A stretch of DNA of 12,056 nucleotides from contig JADLBT010000449.1 of assembly GCA_020847555.1 (NCBI GenBank), forward strand, positions 1 to 12,056. Reading direction: 5' to 3'. The stretch is from Gemmataceae bacterium. GTDB taxonomy: Bacteria; Planctomycetota; Planctomycetia; Gemmatales; Gemmataceae. Positions 7,628-12,056 of the stretch are shown here, piece by piece. Both the position numbers and the translations under genes were made by a program. Under the pieces are notes generated by a model. That model was given only the letters and a program-made list of their open reading frames with translations, was not told where the DNA came from and did no database searches. Numbering within the stretch: position 1 is the stretch's first letter; every line of letters starts with the position of its first letter.

Positions 7628-9937
7628 CTAGTTGACCTTCGCCTGGGCGAAGTTCCCCCCGCCCGCCTGCTGCGGACTGCGCAGGAACTGGGCGAACGCG
7701 CCTTCGTCGTTGATCCGACCCTCGTCGTATACATTGACGACCTGAATAGTACCGTCCAGCTTCGGCTCCAGGATGACGTACAGCGGCAGTTGCTCAGTGT
7801 CGAACACCTTGCGCTGGAACTCCAGGTTGACCGCCGCGTCCTCCTCCTGGCGCGCGATGCTGGTCCCGAAACGGGCTCGGTCGGCGGGAGAGTACAGCTC
7901 GTTCGGCACCTTGTCGGTGTACAGCTGGACGAGTTCATACGGCTCGAACAGCTTGCGGATGGCGGGCTTGGAGAAGACGTCGCGCTCGTTGATCTTGCAG
8001 TTGGTGCAGGTCACGCCGGTGAAATCGACGAACACCCGCTTTGGCTGGCCGGTCTTGCGCAGGTGCTCGCGCGCCTTCGTGACGGCGTACTCCAGGTTCC
8101 CCGTCCACTGCCCCTCGCCGCCCCCGTGCGCGTCCGGCAGGAGGAAGGAATCGATCCAGGCGTAGATCATCCCGCCGGGCCGCTGCCGCTCGCCCGTGGC
8201 GCTGTGCATGAACAGGGCCGGCGTCAGGTACAGAGCCAGGCCGAGGAACAGCAGGGCGAACATCAGCCGCGGCACCCCCAGGTGCTCCGCCGGTGAGTCG
8301 TGCGGCAGGCGGTACAGGTTCAGCAGATACATCCCGCACAGCACGCTCAGGACGACGTAGAGCGCCATCACGAAGTCGTAGGTGAAGATCGTCGGCGCGG
8401 CCGTGGAAATCAGCTCCCCCGCCCGGAAGAACTTCAGCGCCGCGGCCAGCTCCAGGAACCCCATGACCACCTTGACGGAGTTCAGCCAGCTCCCGCTCTT
8501 GGGCATCTTTTTCAGCAGCGTCGGGAACAGCGCCAGGAAGAAGAACGGGGCCGCGAACGTGATCGAGAACGCGAGCCCGCCCAGGATGCTGTGCCACAGC
8601 GGCCGCTGCGTCGTGCCGGCCGTCCCGCCGAACCCGCCCAGAAACGGGGCCACGCACGCGAAGCTGATGATCGTGAACGTCAGCGCCATGAAGATGGTGC
8701 CGATCAGCCCGCCCTTGCCCTCGCGCTCGGACGTGAACCGGGCCAGCCCGGACGGCAGCTCGATCTCATACATGCCGAACAGGCTGAGGGCGAAGAAGAT
8801 GAACAGCGCGCCGAGGGCGAAGTTCATCCACGGGTTGATGCTCAGCACGCGGAAGAAGCTGAGCAGGGCGACGGCCGCGACCGTCAGCACGATCACGATG
8901 GTGGAGCAGTAGACCACCGCCATCGTGACCGGCCGGTGGTGGTCCTTCTCCGACTGCTTCAGGAAGAAGCTGACGGTGATCGGGATCATCGGAAAGACGC
9001 AGGGGGTGATCAGCGAGACGCCGCCCCAGAAGACGCCCGCGAGGATGAAGGCGAGCAGGTCGCTTCCCTCTGTTGCTCCGTCCGCCTTCGCCATCTTCGC
9101 GGCCGGGATTTGCGTTTTGAGGGCGGCCATCGACGCCTGGTGGTCCGGCGCGATGAACCCGCCCTCCGGCATCCCGGAGGGGCGTTCGGAGCCACCCTTC
9201 ACCCCATCGGCGACGCCCTTCGAGGCGGGCGGCGGGTTCTCCGCCACCTTCGTCGGTTCGGCGGTCTTGACCCGGGCGTAGGCCGGCACCTTCTCCTCCT
9301 GCCGCTTCTTCAGCTCCGGGGTGAGGGCGAACTCCGGCTCCTTGACCACCTCGACCGCCACCTGCAGCGGGTACTTGAATCGGTCGCAGGTCTTCTTGTC
9401 GCACACCTGCGAATCGATCGTGATCTCCAAAGTGTGCTGGCCCGGCTCGGCGGACGGGAGGACCAGCACGTCCTGCGACCACTGGAACGTCCCTTTGTGC
9501 TTCCACACGAAGGCGCCGAGTTCATCCACACCCCCTTCCGACTCGGTCTCCTGAACGGGCCACAGGGGCACCAGTCCGGGCGGGGTGGCGTAGATAAGCT
9601 TCGGGCCGCCGGATTGCCCGGTGCTCCTGGTCAGGGAATAGGTGTAGAGGGTCGGATCCTTCTCCTTGTAAATTTTGCCGGTGATGGTCAGGCGGAACGT
9701 TTCGCCGCGCCGGACCTGCGGGGCCTTGGCCGGTCCGGCCGTGTTCAGCGGGTGGAACGGGTCCGCGGAGGTGACCCGAGCCTGAAAGCTGATCTTCTCC
9801 GTGACGCTCTTCGGCACACCCTTCGGCGCCTGCGCCCGGGCGGAAGAGGCGGCGCACAGCCACAGAAGAGCCACGGCCCCCAGGACAGCAGCCCGCTGCC
9901 CGCGGTCTCGCGACAGGAACCCGCTACGCTCGGTCAT
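7628..9937 (-). CDS. DsbD-type thiol:disulfide interchange protein
   Basis: A 769-residue membrane protein that would carry electrons from cytoplasmic thioredoxin to periplasmic thiol proteins. Residues 1-36 are a Sec signal. Residues 45-200 fit the periplasmic N-terminal DsbD domain, with the pair Cys179/Cys184 (QVCDKKTC). A charged, low-complexity linker spans about 205-292. Eight hydrophobic helices follow, at roughly 294-326, 337-362, 369-390, 410-438, 446-475, 488-504, 517-542 and 556-577. Cys313 (ITPCVFPMIP) lies in the first and Cys428 (FACVAPFLGG) in the fourth, matching the transmembrane redox pair. Residues 632-755 form a C-terminal thioredoxin-like domain with C-T-N-C (644-647). 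All three cysteine pairs are present, so the relay should work. It is longer than E. coli DsbD (565 residues), mostly through the linker. The gene follows the thioredoxin-NHL gene after 77 bases on the same strand, so co-transcription is likely. GGGGGA precedes the start. Confidence 0.9.
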   Translation of the reverse strand: MTERSGFLSRDRGQRAAVLGAVALLWLCAASSARAQAPKGVPKSVTEKISFQARVTSADPFHPLNTAGPAKAPQVRRGETFRLTITGKIYKEKDPTLYTYSLTRSTGQSGGPKLIYATPPGLVPLWPVQETESEGGVDELGAFVWKHKGTFQWSQDVLVLPSAEPGQHTLEITIDSQVCDKKTCDRFKYPLQVAVEVVKEPEFALTPELKKRQEEKVPAYARVKTAEPTKVAENPPPASKGVADGVKGGSERPSGMPEGGFIAPDHQASMAALKTQIPAAKMAKADGATEGSDLLAFILAGVFWGGVSLITPCVFPMIPITVSFFLKQSEKDHHRPVTMAVVYCSTIVIVLTVAAVALLSFFRVLSINPWMNFALGALFIFFALSLFGMYEIELPSGLARFTSEREGKGGLIGTIFMALTFTIISFACVAPFLGGFGGTAGTTQRPLWHSILGGLAFSITFAAPFFFLALFPTLLKKMPKSGSWLNSVKVVMGFLELAAALKFFRAGELISTAAPTIFTYDFVMALYVVLSVLCGMYLLNLYRLPHDSPAEHLGVPRLMFALLFLGLALYLTPALFMHSATGERQRPGGMIYAWIDSFLLPDAHGGGEGQWTGNLEYAVTKAREHLRKTGQPKRVFVDFTGVTCTNCKINERDVFSKPAIRKLFEPYELVQLYTDKVPNELYSPADRARFGTSIARQEEDAAVNLEFQRKVFDTEQLPLYVILEPKLDGTIQVVNVYDEGRINDEGAFAQFLRSPQQAGGGNFAQAKVN

Positions 9938-10015
9938 CGCAATCCCCCATCCCGGCAGGATGCCCTCGGTCTGCCAAACTTCCAGCGAAAACTCCTGGTG
10001 GGCGCCTCGTCTTTC

Positions 10016-11668
10016 TTATCGGCCTTTCGCGGCCGTTTCCCGCTTCGGAGCCTCGACGCCCTGCAGCTGCAGCGTCGAGACGGCGTGCGTCTTCATGTCC
10101 ACGACGCGGATGCGGTGGCCGTTCGTGTCGGCGACGTACAGCTTATCGCCAGCGAAGCTCAGCCCGCCCGGCTCGTTGAACATGCTGCCCGATAGCCACC
10201 CAGCCGGCTGGCCCAGCAACGTCTCGCACCGGAGCTGCGTCGGGTCGAGCACCTTGAGCTTGCTGTTGTAGGTATCGGCGACGTACAGCTTGCCGTTGTG
10301 GTAGGCGACGCCCAGCGCGTGCTGCAGCCGCACCTGGCGACCGACGCCGCCGATGTCGCCGAACTCGAACAGGCCCGCGCCGACGAGAGTTCGGACCGGC
10401 CCGCTGCCGTCGAGCGGCACCGCGCGGATCGAGCTGGTTTCGCTGTCGGCGATGTAGAGCCGCTTGCCGTCGGTCGTCAGCCCGCTCGGTTGGGCGAACT
10501 CGGCCTCCTTCGGCGGACCGTCGGCGATGTCCTCGCGGCCGTTGCCGGCGAACGGGTCGAGCCGGCGTTGCTTCAGGTCGAGCGTCCAGATCTGGTGGTG
10601 GCCGGCCATCGCGATGTAGAGCTTGTTGCCGTGCAGGAGCAGATCCCACGGGCTGTTCATGCCGGTCTTCAGTGCCGGGCCGCCGCGGTTGCGGCCGAGT
10701 CGCTCCTGCTCGCCGGTGCCGGCGACGGTCGTCACCTTCTGGTCCTTCAGGTCGAGGGCGCGGATCGTGTGGTTCTTGCGGTCGGCGACGTAGAGCGTCT
10801 CGCCGTCGAGGGCCATTCCCTGCGGGTCGCTGAACTGAGCCGTGGCGAACGTTCCGTCGGCGTTCCCTTCCTTGCCGGTGCCGGCGACCGCGATCTTCTT
10901 GCCGTCGAGGTCCGTAATGACAATGCGGTGGTGCGTGCTGTCGGCGATGAACAGCCGCTTGCCGGCGGCGTCGGCGAGCACCTTGCCGGGGAAGAACAGC
11001 GGGCTCGCGCCGGTCTCGCCGTAGCGGGCCAGCTCGAACCGGATCGGCCGCTCGTTGAGCGTCCTCCTGGCCCGGTACTCCTTGACGAGTTCGCCGATCT
11101 TGCGGTCGAGGATCTCGTACTGCCCCTCGCCGCCGCCCATGTAGGTCGCGTTCCCGTCCGGGTCGATGAGGACCAGGGTCGGCCACGACCGCACGCCGTA
11201 GCGGCGCCAGATCGCCTGCTTCGCGTCGTTGACGACCGGGTGGGCGACCTCGTAGCGGAGGACGGCCTTGCGGATGCTCTCGGTCTTCTCCTCGTTGGGG
11301 AACTTGGGCGTGTGGATGCCGATGACGACGAGGAGGGGTCCGTACTTTGCTTCGAGTTTCGCCAGGTCCGGGAGGGTGTGGATGCAGTTGATGCAGCACA
11401 GCGTCCAGAAGTCGAGCAGGACGATGCGCCCGCGCAGATCCTTGAGGCGGATGGCCCCGGCGGAGTTGAGCCAGTCGGTCCCGCCCTCCAGCTCGGGTGC
11501 GGGCACGCGCGGCCGCGGCTGGGCGGCGCTGGCGTCGGCGCTCGGCGGGCCGCCCGGCAACAGGGTCATCAGCAGCACCGGCAGAAGCAGGGCGCTCAGG
11601 CCGAAGCAGCCGCGCTGCGTTGCACGGCGAACGCCAGGGCGTCCCAGGAGGGTTGCAAACTTGCTCAT
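10016..11668 (-). CDS. Exported thioredoxin-NHL propeller protein, NHLRC2-like
   Basis: A 550-residue protein. The N-terminal signal has a long basic segment and a hydrophobic core at 21-37, with cleavage near ADASA (44-48). Residues 60-175 are a TlpA/redoxin-like thioredoxin domain: RIVLLDFWTLCCINCIHTLP holds the active-site pair Cys92/Cys95 (C-I-N-C, preceded by Cys91), and S-W-P-T (161-164) supplies the cis-proline. Residues 200-535 hold six NHL repeats of the form L-(Y/F)-(V/I)-A-D-x-x-x-x-x-I near 239, 292, 350, 404, 461 and 510; the third reads LYIAMAG and lacks the Asp. This architecture, including CCINCIH and KFPNE, resembles human NHLRC2 as I remember it. It probably acts as an extracytoplasmic thiol oxidoreductase with a propeller for partner binding; the partner is unknown. 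AAGGA lies about 8 bases before the start. The DsbD-like gene downstream could keep it reduced. Confidence 0.9.
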   Translation of the reverse strand: MSKFATLLGRPGVRRATQRGCFGLSALLLPVLLMTLLPGGPPSADASAAQPRPRVPAPELEGGTDWLNSAGAIRLKDLRGRIVLLDFWTLCCINCIHTLPDLAKLEAKYGPLLVVIGIHTPKFPNEEKTESIRKAVLRYEVAHPVVNDAKQAIWRRYGVRSWPTLVLIDPDGNATYMGGGEGQYEILDRKIGELVKEYRARRTLNERPIRFELARYGETGASPLFFPGKVLADAAGKRLFIADSTHHRIVITDLDGKKIAVAGTGKEGNADGTFATAQFSDPQGMALDGETLYVADRKNHTIRALDLKDQKVTTVAGTGEQERLGRNRGGPALKTGMNSPWDLLLHGNKLYIAMAGHHQIWTLDLKQRRLDPFAGNGREDIADGPPKEAEFAQPSGLTTDGKRLYIADSETSSIRAVPLDGSGPVRTLVGAGLFEFGDIGGVGRQVRLQHALGVAYHNGKLYVADTYNSKLKVLDPTQLRCETLLGQPAGWLSGSMFNEPGGLSFAGDKLYVADTNGHRIRVVDMKTHAVSTLQLQGVEAPKRETAAKGR

Positions 11669-11717
11669 CGTGTTATTCCTTGACCGGAACCGATTCAGGG
11701 CGGCGGGCTATCCGACC

Positions 11718-11748
11718 ATTTTACGACGACTCAGGCAAGTGGGAAACA
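11718..11748 (-). promoter_or_regulatory. Weak promoter candidate for the redox pair
   Basis: On the minus strand TAAAAT (11718-11723) is preceded by TGTTTC (11743-11748) at 19 bases, longer than the usual 17. TGTTTC also occurs 17 bases before the TATAGT upstream of the S55 gene, a similarity that may be chance. Placement about 50 bases before the start codon is reasonable. Confidence 0.2.
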
Positions 11749-11764
11749 GCAGAGGCAGCAGCCT

Positions 11765-11837
11765 GAAAGCCCACGGGTTGCGTCCAGTGGGGTACGTCCC
11801 CAGCAGCAGCCCCACGGGACGCAGCCCGTGGGCTTTC
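11765..11837. repeat. Palindrome, family B, copy 2 (73 bases)
   Basis: Arms of 28 bases (11765-11792 with 11810-11837) pair except for one mismatch and one G-T wobble around a 17-base spacer. It aligns without gaps to 5238-5310, with 59 of 73 positions identical by my count. Both start GAAAGCCCACGGGT and end CCCGTGGGCTTTC, and both keep a GGGG...GTCCCCAGC centre that can form its own small hairpin. It sits in the divergent region upstream of the redox pair, so a terminator role for that pair is excluded. Confidence 0.8.
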
Positions 11838-11886
11838 GCCATATCCTCCTACCTCCTGGACGCTCTGGCGACCCAAAGGATTCAGG

Positions 11887-11915
11887 TTGACCCGCCCAGT
11901 ACCTCGCCCTACCGT
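11887..11915 (+). promoter_or_regulatory. Possible promoter for the plus-strand gene at the window end
   Basis: TTGACC (11887-11892, five of six -35 matches) is followed after 17 bases by TACCGT (11910-11915, a poor -10 with three matches). It is 45 bases before the ATG at 11960. Confidence 0.3.
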
Positions 11916-11959
11916 GAAGGCAACACAACCCCCTGACCTCGACCCGGACCTTGCACGTC

Positions 11960-12056
11960 ATGGCAACTCCCGAGATGCCCCAGGGCGACCCCCCCGCCGA
12001 CACCCCCCAGCCGCCCCAGACGGCCCCCCCCCCCACCACGCCCGAAACTGCCCACC
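11960..12056 (+). CDS. Start of a proline-rich protein, cut by the window end
   Basis: Thirty-two codons are visible from an ATG at 11960 with no stop before the window ends. The product begins MATPEMPQGDPPADTPQPPQ and continues rich in proline and threonine. Such disordered proline-rich starts are common before a membrane segment or a folded domain in planctomycete proteins, but nothing here identifies the family. No clear ribosome binding site precedes the ATG; a second in-frame ATG lies at 11975. The third-position C bias and the promoter-like sequence upstream support a real gene. An 11-base C tract at 12024-12034 falls within the frame, so the reading frame beyond it depends on that count being right. 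Confidence 0.5.
   Translation, partial: MATPEMPQGDPPADTPQPPQTAPPPTTPETAH

Larger units (their letters stand above)
11669..11959. other. Divergent intergenic region (291 bases)
   Basis: This gap separates the minus-strand redox pair from a plus-strand gene that leaves the window. It contains palindrome family B copy 2, a weak promoter candidate for the redox pair and a better one for the plus-strand gene. No credible additional gene was seen; the frames here overlap the palindrome and lack domain-like sequence. Confidence 0.55.

Noticed and set aside
11731..12039. Minus-strand open frame of 102 codons upstream of the thioredoxin-NHL gene
   Set aside because: It crosses the family B palindrome, lacks a convincing start signal and domain-like sequence, and opposes the better-supported plus-strand start at 11960.

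Overview
The window is GC-rich, with strong codon-position bias that throws long shadow frames on the opposite strand. It carries six complete protein genes and the first codons of a seventh. All six complete products begin with an export signal (Sec-type or twin-arginine) and are predicted to act outside the cytoplasm or in the membrane. Three features together point to a planctomycete, most likely near Gemmata (inferred, no marker gene is present): a PQQ-type propeller carrying EF-hand loops, an uncharacterised Tat-exported protein with a GEHGDYP motif, and GC-rich intergenic palindromes.

Layout. (1) 96-2948, minus strand: an uncharacterised Tat-exported protein (1632-2948) lies upstream of a PQQ-like beta-propeller protein with two EF-hand-like loops (96-1529). 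Two related palindromes lie on either side of the Tat-protein gene. (2) 2949-3298: a divergent 350-base intergenic region with a plausible promoter for each direction. (3) 3299-7555, plus strand: a SpoIVB-like S55 peptidase-family protein, then a secreted seven-bladed propeller with C-terminal beta-sandwich domains. A long, nearly perfect palindrome separates them. (4) 7556-7627: a convergent gap with a 13-bp inverted repeat, a likely bidirectional terminator. (5) 7628-11668, minus strand: a two-gene periplasmic redox unit. An exported thioredoxin-NHL protein resembling human NHLRC2 is followed by a DsbD-type thiol:disulfide interchange protein with all three cysteine pairs. (6) 11669-11959: a divergent intergenic region with a second copy of the 73-base palindrome. 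(7) 11960 to the end: the start of a proline-rich plus-strand gene.

How the genes may work together. The redox pair is the clearest unit: DsbD would carry electrons across the membrane to its own C-terminal thioredoxin domain and possibly to the exported thioredoxin-NHL protein. The S55-propeller pair looks like a secreted peptidase-like protein plus a scaffold or substrate, which is inference from gene order. The most interesting points are the swapped order of the two S55 halves relative to SpoIVB, the propeller blade split by an 80-residue linker, and two palindrome families whose copies differ by compensating changes in both arms.
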